From Tetracladium setigerum (Eukaryota > Ascomycota > Leotiomycetes > Helotiales), in contig PZJY01000011.1 of assembly GCA_031472005.1 (NCBI GenBank), positions 992,001-1,056,000 on the forward strand: a stretch of DNA of 64,000 nt, read 5' to 3'. The position numbers were made by a program, and so were the translations under genes. Positions within the stretch are counted from its first letter, which is position 1, and the number at the start of each line of letters is the position of its first letter. Of the stretch, positions 1-11,951 are shown in pieces. Below the pieces are notes generated by a model. It did not search any database and was not told where the DNA came from. It saw only the letters and a program-made list of their open reading frames with translations.

Positions 1-1340
1 TCTGTGCAGCGGTACGGAGGTACAGAATGTGGGCTCGTTGGGTTTGCCACGAAACCGGAGTCGCCATGTTTATTGACTTGGGAAAAGAAGAGCCAGCTGA
101 GGAGCTAACTAATGGTACCGATGCTTCTTCGTACCGCCGTAGCGTGGATTGGAATGGAGATCGCGCGTGGCTAGACTCGAGTGGCTTTTCAGAAGTTCCA
201 AAAAGAGTTTGGGGCATTCTAGATTATCTAGAGTGTCTATCGGTCTTTTACTCTTCGGTTGATGTGGATGAGGCTCTTGGAGACGAGCGGCCGTGGCAAC
301 TTGTGAGCTACCACAAAGGGAGCGTTCCAGCCAAATGTTCCCGAGAAGTATATCTGCGTCAACAGAGAGTTCGAAACATCACCAGAAGAAGGCCAGAAGA
401 CTTAGGAAGATCACGTCAACATGATACACAACTGCATGGTCATGACAGGCCTGAGTACATTGTTTTACTCGCACTTTCCCATCATTGGAGTTTTGGAGCA
501 TCTAGACACGTCCGTCAACACTAAATAAAGGCGCTTTGGATCCCTCGCGCTCGCGGTAAGACCGTGAGACATGACCGACCAATGCTTTTTTTTGGTCGCC
601 TTGACCGGCCGGCTTGTTTGAGGGGTTTGGGTCATACTGGATAGGTAGGCATAGGGAGAAAGTGAATGTACCGTTGATTGACAGATAGTCCAGAGTATAT
701 TGTATACACCTTCGTAGCAGAATAAAAAACTTTACAGTAGCGAAGTTTTGATAATCCGGAAGCGAGAAGATAGCCTCAAAAGGATCAACACCGGCTCGAA
801 TATTGTAAAGTAGAGTATTAGTCTCTCTGATCGGCAATGTTTGCTGCCGACCGTTGTGACCTAAGAAACTCTCTTTAGATAAGGTATTCCTCGTCAACAT
901 AGCATGCACTGTAGCGCAGCTGTGGCATTGAATATCAAGCCGGACCCGTCCAAGATGTGGATGTTGGAAGTGGAAGTGGAAGCGGAAGCTCGATAATTCA
1001 GCGCGCTACTGCACCACAAGCTCAGTGTCTTGGGGCTGGTCTTGATCTGGCAAACCCCTACAGTACCAACCGACATACATAGTAGCGCATCTTCCCTCCC
1101 CTCGCCATCAACTCTTATACTTCATCTCATTCTTCTTGACAAGCCTTCATTTCGACAACCACTTTTTCCAAGAGTTCACTCTTTCACTCTTGCGACGACA
1201 ACCCACTGTGCTGTCATCTTTCGCTATCGCAATCACAATCGCATTCGACGCGACCCACACATTCACTATCGCTGTCGCTGTACATACACTCTTATTAATA
1301 CCTGGTTTCCTGGTGGGAGCCCATCACCACCCCTAACACC
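1..1340. other. No assignable gene; 5' leader/promoter of the GT2 gene
   Basis: A 165-codon open frame (27-524, +) is present, but its translation shows no domain I recognise and it may be chance or the tail of something outside the window. From about 1085 to 1340 the + strand is rich in C and T with CATTC/CTTTC words, typical of a fungal promoter and 5' UTR, and leads directly to the GT2 start codon at 1341. No RNA gene or repeat is seen. Confidence 0.5.
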
Positions 1341-4159
1341 ATGAGTTTTCTCAAATCATATTTCGCCCCTGCAAAGGACGACAAGAAGAAGGATGGAGGA
1401 AAGAAGAAGGGTGTTGCTCCATCCATGGAGCTGAAGCAAGGACCACCGCCATCGCCGTCCCTCAGGAGTCCATTCCCCTCGCGCCCAGCATCCCTCTACC
1501 CCGATGGAGACTTCAGGAATTCGCCCCGCGAGTCGATTCTCGACATCAAGACCGATGTAATGGCAAACTGGCTGCACCAGCAGCAGTTGGAGAAGTTGTG
1601 GGCGACAGAATTGCCCGGCGAGGGTGTGGTTCTCAAGAAGGCCAGGGACAACTTCGTCTGCTGCCCGCGAATCTGCAGAACGAGACGAATGGCTTCTTCG
1701 ACAATGTTGCACAATTGGGTGTTCGCGTATGTTCTCTTCTATGGGTGGTCTACATGTATTGTGCTCTATGCTAACGGTGATTGAACAGAGTGCGATGACA
1801 GTCAATACCCGAGTTATCAAGCTGTTCTTGAGCAGACACAATGCCGATTACGTTCCTCTCAACCACAAGGAGCGTGTACAAGTCTTGCCCTCGCTGGATT
1901 ACCTCCCCCGATGCCAAAAGCATCAGTGCGCCGCTTTCATTCAAGACAAGTTGATGTTGGTGGTTTGGGAGGACGAGCCTCAGGATCTCCTCAAACGTGC
2001 CCTCAGCATTGAAGATCGCCTAATGAAGATGATCTGGAACGACGGAGAAGATCAGAACATCGACGAGAAGAAGAGCGCGAACGTTTCGATGGTAGACCTA
2101 GGAGATGGAGGTTCTGCCGACTTGGAGGACCCATTGGCCTCAGAACATCGACCAACCATGCTCATCACTGCAGTCCAGGTTGCCTTGACACTCACTCTGA
2201 TGATCGCGACTTTGGGATTAGGATGGAGAGCTCTGGCACAACAAGTCGCTATCGATGGAAAATTCCTCCGTTTGGCTTTACTTGCCGCCGTTCCTGCCCA
2301 GATGTTTGTCTCGCTTTTCTTCATGCAAGTCATTGTTACCAATCTACTTCAAATCTTCGGTCCTATCAGTCAAATGCACATGAACACAAAGTTCTTCTCC
2401 GGCGTTGCACCTCGTCAATTGGATCGCACACAGGTTACCCTCCCTCATGTCACGATTCAAATGCCCGTCTACAAGGAGGGTCTTGTTGGTGTCATTCAAC
2501 CAACCGTCACATCCCTCAAGGCCGCCATCTCAACCTACGAACTCCAAGGTGGAACTGCAAACATCTTCGTCAACGACGATGGTATGCAATTACTCCCTGA
2601 AAATGAGGCACAGGCACGTCGTGATTTCTACGAAGAGCACAGCATCGGGTGGGTCGCACGACCCAAGCACAACCCCAATCCAGAAGGTGATGAGCTGCCA
2701 TTTCTCCGACGTGGCAAATTTAAGAAGGCCTCCAACATGAACTACGCATTGATGGTCTCCAACAAGGTCGAAGACAAGCTTTCAGTTCTCAACCGTCCTG
2801 AGGGCTGGACTCAGGAGAACGAGTATGAGGCCTATGACACCGCCTTGGCAGAGACTTTGGTCGAGGAGGAAGGCCGCGCTTGGGCTGAGGGCAACATTCG
2901 TGTTGGTGACTACATCTTGTTGATTGATTCTGATACTCGTGTTCCTGCGGATTGTCTTCTTGACGCTGCCAGTGAGATGGAGCAATCGCCGGAAGTCGGC
3001 ATCTTGCAATATTCTTCCGGTGTCATGCAAGTCACAGACAGCTACTTTGAGAACGGGTAAGACTACGATATCCTGTGCAAATGAATTCTGCTAACATGCT
3101 CCGACAGTATTACTTTCTTCACCAACCTGATCTACACTGCCATTCGTTATGCCATCGCAAACGGTGATATCTCTCCTTTCGTCGGTCACAACGCTGTCCT
3201 TCGCTGGTCTGCTGTTCAACAAGTTTCCTTCCACGATGAAGATGGCTATGAAAAGTACTGGTCCGAGTCTCACGTGTCTGAGGATTTTGATATGTCTCTG
3301 CGTCTTCAGGTCGAAGGTTATACGATCCGTCTCGGTGCTTACCCTGGTGACGGCTTCAAGGAGGGTGTATCTCTCACTGTCTACGACGAGCTGAATCGAT
3401 GGGAGAAATACGCCTTTGGTTGCAACGAGTTGCTCTTCCACCCTCTCTGGCAGTGGCCTTTCAAGGGGCCTTTCACCCCACTCTTCTTGAAATTCATCTT
3501 CTCTCCCATCCGTTTCACCACCAAGGTTACCAACTTGGCTTATATTGGCAACTACTACGGTATTGCCGCTGCTTGGCTCTTGACACTCGCCAACTACTTC
3601 CTTATGGGATGGTTTAACGGTTATCTTGACAAGTACTACCTCGACTCCTTCAAGGTTTACTTCTCCCTGATTATCGTCTTCGCTGCTCTTGGAAACACCT
3701 CCCTCGCCATCCTCCGTTACAGACTCTCTGAGCGAGGCTTATTTTCATCCTGTAAGTGTACACTTCGTCGCTTTAAATTTGTCGTCTAACAATTCACCAG
3801 TCTTCGAGAATCTCATGTGGCTCCCACTCATGACCATCTTCATGGGTGGCATCTCCATCCACGTCTTCCAAGCCATTTTCTGCCACTTCGTCGGCATCGA
3901 TATGTCCTGGGGTGCCACCGCCAAAGAAGTCGAGAATGTTACCTTTTTCGAGGAACTTCCTAGACTTCTCAAGCGCTTCAAGTGGACTTTCCTCTTCTGC
4001 TTCGCATGCACTGCCGGCATGATCTGTGGTGCCTTGGTTGTCCCATGGAACTGGCGCATCACTGAATTCACCGCCATCTTCCCTCTCTGCACCATTGTCG
4101 TTGGACACTTCTTCCTTCCCATCGCACTCAACCCAGCGTTGATGATGTTCACGTGGTAA
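1341..4159 (+). CDS. Processive family 2 glycosyltransferase (fungal GT2, hyphal-growth type), one frame break
   Basis: Membrane-bound inverting glycosyltransferase, cellulose/chitin-synthase fold, about 885 aa. It resembles the fungal GT2 described as needed for hyphal growth on solid surfaces in plant pathogens (family knowledge). Exons are 1341-1726, 1789-3056, 3108-3751 and 3801-4159; the introns are 62, 51 and 49 nt and have GT..AG ends. Two membrane segments (about 2155-2340) precede the catalytic domain. The domain carries NDDGM (about residue 391), DSDTRVP (508), SEDFDMSLRL (610) and the NRWEKYAFG box (648), the D,D,D,RW pattern of processive GT2 enzymes. Several membrane helices follow. 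In exon 1 the frame slips after CCP: the conserved continuation ANLQNETNGFF lies in another frame. One extra C in the run at 1664-1666 restores it. Start chosen: first ATG after the pyrimidine-rich leader. The product polysaccharide is unknown. Confidence 0.88.
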
Positions 4160-5159
4160 ACAGTTGGCTTTGGCTCCACTGCTCCAATCTGCTTTATACA
4201 TGGTGTTCTTTGTCTATACGCTTTTCGAATCTTTTTTACACTCGCTCCGGCGTGCTTTGGTCTAGAAGGGTCATACTTTCCTTTACACATCTTTAAAATT
4301 ACTTGCATCTTGCAAACCATGATTGTCGAAATTGGGAAACAAGGTATCTGGAAGGGGTTGGGGTTGGGGAGTGTTGTGAAAATTTACAACTATACATAAT
4401 AGATGCGACGGGATGTGCTCAACGTAGAGGATTTTGATTGATCATCTCCTTCACCTTGTTCGCTTTCTTTTTCGCAGTTTTCCTTTTGTTGCAGAGTACA
4501 TACGTCATGATGTTTCACTCTCTATGTCAGTCCTTTGGTCAAATTTTGGGGGTGATGTCACTCGTCCGTCGAGTCAAACATACTACGAGGATGATGATTT
4601 TTGGGAAAGAAGGAGGAGAAAAGAGAGTGGGAGCAGTGGGGATTCCTTTACAATAACATTGGTTTTTGTTTTGTTTTTTGGTTGGGCTGGAAACTTGTTA
4701 CATAGAATATGGAGGGGGAAACTGGCGTTTGAAGAGCAAAGTACTGTACTACATTGTCGCGCCCTTGATACAATAAATACTTAGCAGACGGCGGGCCTGC
4801 AGATAATCGTTAAATATAAAAAGTTAATCAATACATGAGGAATCTTTTTCGTGAGTACCACGATGTAATTTTTATGGGTAAAGTGTGAAGCCTTTGGCAT
4901 GGAAGAGCCAAACTTGGGTATTGGATTGAGCTGGAAGTTCTGATTTGTGGGTTTGCTCTCCTTGCTCCCGACAGGTCCATGTATATAATTAGTATGTATG
5001 TGGCTGTTGTTACCTTTGCTTTTCTGAAAGAATGGAACCATATGTGCGATTGGTATCTTGGAATCGATCTAGGGGTGTTCTCGTATCTCTCTGATTCCAG
5101 TATTCAAAACCGGTCATTTAAAGCGTATTGACATCGCATCCTCTCCTACCGCACTCAAT
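4160..5159. other. Intergenic, tail-to-tail 3' region
   Basis: Lies between the stop codons of GT2 (+) and the molybdate transporter (-). It holds T-rich and A-rich stretches and probable 3' UTRs of both genes. Short open frames here have no recognisable content. Confidence 0.5.
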
Positions 5160-6617
5160 TCAAGCATCTACTAGCAAGGCCCTCCTCTCACCATCACCCC
5201 CAAATATATTCCTCCTCGAGCTCCCTCCAATCTTCTTCCCCGCCACATACGAAAAATGACAGCCCATCCCCACCAAGAACCCCACGCCATCATTTCTAAA
5301 GGCCAACAACCCAGCAACAGTCATAAGCATAACCATCCACCGCTCCCTCCTAACCTCATCGCTCAATCCCCCAATCGCAGCCAAACCTTCCAGATCAGCC
5401 GCATAATGATTCAGCGACTCCCCCACCTTGGCGAGTTCCAAACCTGCCGCAACTACCATGACACCTAGAAGACTCTTTGGGTAGTTTTTAAGTAATGGGA
5501 TGAGCGAGGAGCCGAATGAGAGACCAAGTGCGAGCTTGAAAAGACCGAGAAGGATGATACTGGCGCCGCTGCGAGCGCCAAAGCGGTATTGTGCTGCGAG
5601 ACCGCCGGAGCCGTGACAGACTGGCATGGCACCGAACCAGCCACCGATGAGATTCATGAGGGAGACGGAGAGGCCGATGGCTGTTACTGAGGGAGTGTCG
5701 ATGTTGGGTAAGAGAGCGGTGGATAGGGAGGGGATGGCAATGATGCTGTTGAGTGTTGTGAGTGGGATCTGGCCGAGTCCGGCGTCGAGTGCACCGGTGC
5801 GGAAGGCGAAAGGGGTGGGAATGTGAAGGCTGGGTGTCCAGATGTGAAGGGAGGGGAGGAGGGTGGAGGGATCGTCAAGAGGGAGAGGGTGAAGCCGAGG
5901 AGGAAGATGAGGAGGGCGTAGGGGATGTGGCGGGTTGAGTTTGTGTGAGTTGTGAGGAGGAAGAGGAAGGCCATGAGGGCCCAGAGGAGGTTATCATGCC
6001 ACGAGGAGATGTTAGGGAGAGCGGTTGGAGGAGCGTCGTGCCGGAGGAAATGATGAGGGATAAGCCTGCACCGACTTGGATTCCTTTGATTACTGGGACG
6101 GGGATTTTCTGACTGGAGTGTTAAATCTTGACGAAGACGGAGCTTGGATGAGGGATAGATGGATCAGAGGAAAGGTGAATGATGGCCATACATCTGAGAA
6201 CCACTTGAGTAGACCTGTTGCACTAAACACGAACACAACTCCCGAGGTCATGAAACCTGCTGAAGTGGTTTCCGTGATGGAGAATTTGCGAGCTATAGCT
6301 ACAGCTGCTATTGCCTGCATTATATCAGTATATGTCTCGATCTTTGGGACTTGGGATCGATAGTGAGATATAAATACCTTCATCGGCTGCACCGGCAGAG
6401 GAATCCCAAACACAACTCCTGTAATTATGTTCCACAATCCTGAAAATACCAAGGTAGTAGAAAGTGAGATCGAATCATTAATCGCCAATGCTATCATCAA
6501 AGGGAGAAGAGTGCCGAGATCTCCTAGCGAGCCTGAGATCTCTGAGAGAGGGGATTTGCGGAGTGTAGAGAGATTATTTGCATGATGGCGGCGAAGCTGA
6601 TTCAAATCAAAAGCCAT
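5160..6617 (-). CDS. Molybdate transporter, MOT1 family (SulP-like), two frame breaks
   Basis: Predicted multi-pass transporter of the MOT1 molybdate family, a SulP relative; it would supply molybdate for molybdenum cofactor. Exons (minus strand) are 6617-6378, 6314-6192 and 6108-5160, about 437 aa. The start MAFDLNQL leads into EISGSLGDLGTLLPLM and the family-typical IPLPVQPMK; exon 3 has IPVPVIKGIQVGAGLSL, and the C-terminal half has FGAMPVCHGSGGLAAQYRFG. Exon 3 reads in three successive frames. LLQP passes to ALPNISSW near 6013-6035 (one C missing, GG at 6023-6024 on +), and TLSL passes to DDPSTLLP at 5877-5878 (one base missing in AA on +). With both bases allowed the exon sum is divisible by three. 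Most likely an intact gene with sequence errors. It is divergently oriented to PEX6. Substrate could be sulfate-like, but the MOT1 motifs favour molybdate. Confidence 0.82.
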
Positions 6618-7404
6618 ACTTGATTTAGGAAGGTATTTTTGCCTGGCCTTAGAGAAGATGAGGTTTCTAGGATTGGAGGGGAGCAGACTGGTATGTATAT
6701 TTTTCTGTCGTTGGTGGACTGTTCTCCGCGGGTTTTGATGTGAGCTGACGTTGTTATCAAAGGTGGATGCCAAAGGATTAAAATGGATAGAGCAGTACAC
6801 TCTGTGAAGAGAACAAAAATCCAACGCAAAGCTATGCAGAACAGAATACAAAAAGGAGGTTCGTGATACTGATCATGATATGATGATGTTCCACCAGACG
6901 AAGTGTGGTCATGGGGGAGCATGGTAGTTGGCAAGCCCAGAAGGGATTGGCTAGGATTCTGAGATACCACGGATACTCTCTCATCCTCAAACTGCCATTC
7001 AAACTTTTTCAATTTGCTATACTCAAGGGCTCATCCTTCGAGACTCCTCCCGCAGTGTAGTAGGTAACAATATTAATAGACTTCAAGAACCAATATTATA
7101 CGTAATTGTAAAACACGTGACCATGAACCTGGCCGAGCCCACCTAACCGCTCTGGACGAAGCCGAGGTAGAATTGCGCACTCTGGTTGTGTCCAGCGAGG
7201 AGAGTGAACGAGCTGTGATTCCCAAAGACATTGTGCACTATTGATCTCACACATTAACAACTTCTTCTTCAAGCTTGTTTTAATTCTATAGATATCTTTA
7301 TTCCCTTTCCTCAGGACTTTCTTCTCAAGCCATGAGCCAATAGACTCAACGCGTCCACTGCACACAACGCGACTCACCCACATGCAACTATAGAGAGCTT
7401 AGCC
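6618..7404. promoter_or_regulatory. Divergent promoter region, MOT1-like / PEX6
   Basis: About 790 bp between two start codons pointing away from each other, so it must hold both promoters. I see no clear TATA box or recognisable operator. Other open frames crossing it lack recognisable content. Confidence 0.5.
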
Positions 7405-10400
7405 ATGGGAGAACAAATACCAAAGCTACGGAGTAGGAAGCGCAAGAGAAGACGTCAAGACAAGCCTGCTATCTCTGCGCGGCTTGTGCTGGATGATCAC
7501 GTAAAAGGGGACGTTGGCATCCTATCTGAGGATCTATTCGCCGATTTATTTCCTGCAATTGCGCAAGGTTAGACACTTGATCATGCTACGAAGTCTAAGC
7601 TAACTTTTGCAGCTCAAGAAGACGGCAATGTCTCTGCGAATATACCAGAATTTCACCATGTGGCTATATCTCCTTGGGTCCCTTCACCTGCAGTTGAAGA
7701 TGCAGCTTGGACAATCGTCCCCGTCCGTCCTTCGAGCGCTCTTGCGCATTCTACATTACAATTCTCTCCGGCTTCGCTAGCACTCCAAGGCTTCGCGGAA
7801 GCTCTGCAAAAGATAGCCCCATCGAAATTATCTAGTCATAGTCGAAGTGGAATTGAAATCCGAATTCTGGATGTGATACCTCTGCCGTTGGAAACAGTGT
7901 TTGTGACACTTGAAGCAGACCTGGCTAGACGGCTGGAGAATGGCGAGGGCACATTTCATGGAGAGCATGCGAGAACGAACGGACAATCCAACGGGCATAC
8001 CCCAAATATACCTGAGGAAAGGCTTACTTCTGGCATAAGGGAGGCCTTGGGGCATTGAAGATCGTCCATACCGGAGACTCCTTCGCGCTTCCTCTGGCTC
8101 CCCATCCCATCACACATGTTCTACCGCCACCTGCGAAAGTTACACTCTGCGAACCGGTGGGACAGGGCATTCTCACACCGAAAACCAAGGTCATCATTAC
8201 CCAGAGCGGACATCATGTGAAAAATCGAACCGCACAAGCTTTGCCTATCAATCGGGTTCTAAATGAAGTGGCAGAGGAAGATGAGGATACCACGACTGAT
8301 CAGTTCTTTTCCGCGGCTGAGGATCGATATAAGACGGATGCGGCAATTGAAGAGGATTCAGCAACGGAAACCGAAACCGAAATATCAGAAACTGAGAATG
8401 ATGACTTGTCGGATGACTCCATGGATGACATGATTTCGTTGCATGCTCCTTCGTTGCCCACTCATAATGCAAGTGGAATATCTACGATTCAACCAGGGAC
8501 CCCTCAGACCATCGGACGAAAGACAAATGGAATCAATACCCCAGGATCTGTGTTTTCAAGCTTCACGGCTACAACAGCTCGTCCCGGAGGCGGACAGAAG
8601 GGACGGCTCTTCAAAACCCAGGGTCTGTTGAAACCTCTACCAGAGGAATTGTTACATCCAAGACCACCTCCAGAAGATGATGAGGAAGCTCGTGTATATG
8701 TGGATATCAATTCTTTAACAAAAATCGGCTGTTTCTCTGGAGACTGGGTACGTTTCGAGCTGGCTGAAGAGCCGCCAGCTCAAGGGGTTGGCCTTTGGGG
8801 CTGGGCAGTTTTGGTCAATCTGAGCCAGATCCAGTATGGAGGCCTGTGAAAGTGTTCGGGTTGCCAGAAAGCTATTCGCATCGGCCTGTAAGCAAAATAC
8901 CAACCAAGCAATTGGAAGGTAGAAGAATGTCCTTCTTCGAGTCACAGGTCCAGAAACCATCTAGTCCTGCTGTATATTTGTCACCATTACTTCTCGCAAA
9001 CTTGGACAATACCCCATACTGCAGGCTATCGGCTCTGAAGAGGGCACCGCAGCCTTTGAAAATCAGCCAGCCGAAAATCACTGGCTCAAGTCGACCTCCT
9101 CTAGCTACCGAGATCAAGCTGTTGCGAATTTCAACGCCCCTGTCTATTGAAAGGCCACTGCAAAATGCCCTATTTGCTGGATTGAAGCAACACTTTGCTT
9201 CGCGAACGAGAATAATTTTGAAGGGTGACTTGGTTGCAATCCCAGTTGATGAGGATCTTGGTCGAACCCTGTATCAACCGACTCCTTCGGAAGACACGGA
9301 GACTGAAGACTTCCTATCAAATACTTTGGATAAATCGAAGCCAGTTAGAAACTCTAAGCCTACTGGAGTTGCTTGGTTCAGAATTGGATATGTGGGCACG
9401 TCAAGAGAATCCGAAGCCACCGAGGAAGATGATATCTGGGGCGGAACAGCCTATATCGATGCATCTTCAACGTCTATGATGCAATCGGGGAATGAGAACA
9501 GCAGATTGCCAGCAACCATCGATAATTCGTGGCAATACTACCTGGGAATCAAATCTGTCTCCAAATCAGACACTGATACCACGGTAATGCCCGAACTGAG
9601 ACGACATTATATCAGTCCTTTACAACGCCGATTGAGGGAATTGATTGCAGCAGCCACCAGTCCTCGAGCCATCCACCTCAAACTACAGCCGTTGGCCATC
9701 CTTTTGATCTCTTCACAGAGGAACATCGGAAAAGCTACCTTGGGAAGCCGAGCATGTTCAGACATTGGCTTGCACACTTTTACCATCGACGCATACGACA
9801 TCTTAAGCGAGGGTGGTGCTGGCAGCGATGTCAAGACCGTCGGGTTCCTAAGCGCTCGCGCAGAACGTGCTATGAACTGTGGGCCGGAAAACACCGTTTT
9901 GATGATTCGTCATATTGAGGCTCTAACGGCTGACCGGATGATCACAGCTCTTACCGAGATCCTAGCCGGCGTTCGAGTGCTCATTGCTACAACAACCGAA
10001 GTCGACAAGATTCCAGATGGCGTCCGAGGATTGTTTACTCATGAGCTTGAGATGAATGCTCCAGATGAGTGGGAACGAGAAGGCATTCTAAGAGGGATTA
10101 TTGATGATCAACCGGTGGCTGTGTCTCCTGGTGTCGATCTCAGTTCTGTTGCGGTAAAAACTGCTGCCCTGGTAGCCGGCGATCTCGTTGACGTTGTTGA
10201 TCGTGCTCTCGTTGCTCGCCAATCTCGTCTCGAGACCCTAGCTTCAGATTCATCCGATCATGAAACTACCGTCACAATTCAAGATGTCCTTGTAGCTGGA
10301 GGGTCATCAAGCCGCTGCTTGACTAAGGCAGATTTTGACCTTGCGGTCGATGCAGCACGCAAGAACTTTGCGGATGCAATTGGTGCACCCAAAATTCCTA

Positions 10401-11673
10401 ATGTCGGGTGGGCTGATGTTGGTGGTCTTACGAATGTCAAGGATGCGGTTATGGAGACAATCCAACTTCCTCTGGAAAGACCGGAACTGTTCGCTAAAGG
10501 CATGAAGAAGCGCTCTGGCATTCTGTTCTATGGTCCTCCTGGAACCGGCAAGACCTTACTCGCCAAAGCGATTGCTACGGAATTCAGTCTCAATTTCTTT
10601 AGTGTCAAGGGACCAGAACTTCTCAACATGTATATTGGAGAGTCTGAAGCTAATGTTAGACGTGTGTTCCAACGTGCTCGAGATGCACGACCTTGTGTTG
10701 TGTTTTTCGATGAGTTGGATTCCGTAGCCCCAAAACGTGGCAACCAGGGAGACAGCGGCGGTGTTATGGACCGCATAGTCTCTCAACTGCTTGCTGAATT
10801 AGACGGCATGTCAGATGGTGAGGATGGCGGCGGTGGTGTTTTCGTAATCGGTGCTACAAACAGACCTGATTTGTTAGATGCTGCGCTCCTGAGACCGGGA
10901 CGTTTTGACAAGATGCTTTACTTGGGCGTTAGCGATACGCATGAGAAGCAGCTGACAATTATGCAAGCATTGACACGAAAGTATGTACCAACCCACGCAA
11001 ATGATGATACCAATGTACTAATTAACCATAGGTTCACACTTCATCCATCTCTTTCACTCCTCCGAGTGGCCAACAATCTCCCTTTCACATACACTGGAGC
11101 AGATTTCTACGCTCTATGCTCAGATGCAATGCTCAAAGCTGTAACTCGACAAGCCTCCCTCGCCGATGCTAAAATAGCCAAAATCAACGCCTCACCCGAA
11201 CAGCAACAAAAGGGTACCAAAATCAGCACCGCTTACTTCTTCGATCATTACGCCACAAAAGAGGATGTTGCCGTCATGGTCATGGAAGAAGACTTCTACG
11301 GGGCACAAAAGGAGCTGATTCCTTCGGTGAGCTTTGGAGAATTGGAACATTACCAGAAAGTAAGAGCACAGTTCGAGAAGGTTGACGACCAAACTACAAA
11401 TGGACATATGGAGTCGCCGTTACAATTAACGGACGGAAAGGGGAAGGGAAAATTAGTTGATGGCCCACTGGCTGAAAGACCAAGGAGCAAGGTAAATCTA
11501 AGGAGAAAGCAGTTGATAGGAAGGGGAAGGGGAAGGCTGTGCAAGGGTGGCATGAGGATGATGATGAAGATGACGAGGGGTATAATGGATACTCGAGCAA
11601 ATCCAAGGGGAAGGGCAAGGCTATTGATATGGGGTTTCAAGAGCAGGATGATGATGATGACGGATTGTATTAG
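7405..11673 (+). CDS. PEX6: Peroxisomal biogenesis factor 6 (AAA+ ATPase), three frame breaks
   Basis: Type II AAA+ ATPase that works with Pex1 to extract ubiquitinated Pex5 from the peroxisomal membrane. Exons are 7405-7567, 7613-10980 and 11032-11673; introns are 45 and 51 nt, and the model gives about 1391 aa. The first AAA module is degenerate (SSQRNIGKATLG in place of a normal P-loop). The second is complete, with GPPGTGKT at about residue 1028, Walker B VVFFDELD, and ATNRPDLLDAALLRPGRFD as second region of homology. The acidic/KGKGK tail ends in DDDDDGLY. The frame breaks at 8055-8056 (TT; GH passes to LKIVHTGDSF), at 8797-8800 (GGGG; GLWG passes to LGSFGQSEPDP) and at 11491-11492 (GG; before KSKEKAVD). 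Each needs one added base in the run, after which exon lengths sum to a multiple of three. The gene looks intact apart from these. Start is the first ATG, with a basic N-terminus. Confidence 0.93.
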
Positions 11674-11951
11674 GTACCGGAAATTTGGAGTGGAAAATTA
11701 CATGTTTGGTGTATATAGATCGAACATCACTGTGATTCTTGGACTGAATTTAAGAAGATTCATCCTGAAAATGATTCTATCTGTTTCCCACCACATCCTA
11801 GCAACTAACCTTTTTGAAATGCTTCTGCCCGTTCCCACATAGAAGTTACTAAGGTCTACTAGCCCAGCTCTTTGTAAGAATGATCCTTTAATAGATACGG
11901 TAGTATCTGAAATTTGTGTATTGGTCCAGATATTAAGCTACAGCCTACCAA
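11674..11951. other. Short tail-to-tail spacer PEX6 / threonine aldolase
   Basis: About 280 bp of probable 3' UTRs; nothing else recognised. Confidence 0.4.

Noticed and set aside
1..530. 165-codon open frame at the left edge
   Set aside because: No recognisable domain, no typical splice pattern, and a biased but uninformative composition; kept only as a note.
1656..1678. GT..AG segment in the first GT2 exon that would restore frame
   Set aside because: Only 23 nt, far below any plausible fungal intron, and it would delete a conserved Cys-Cys-Pro segment.
4434..4784. 116-codon open frame downstream of GT2
   Set aside because: Located in the expected 3' UTR, with no recognisable domain.
11491..11511. 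GT..AG segment in the PEX6 tail as an intron
   Set aside because: 21 nt is too short; one missing G explains the frame better and recovers the conserved tail.
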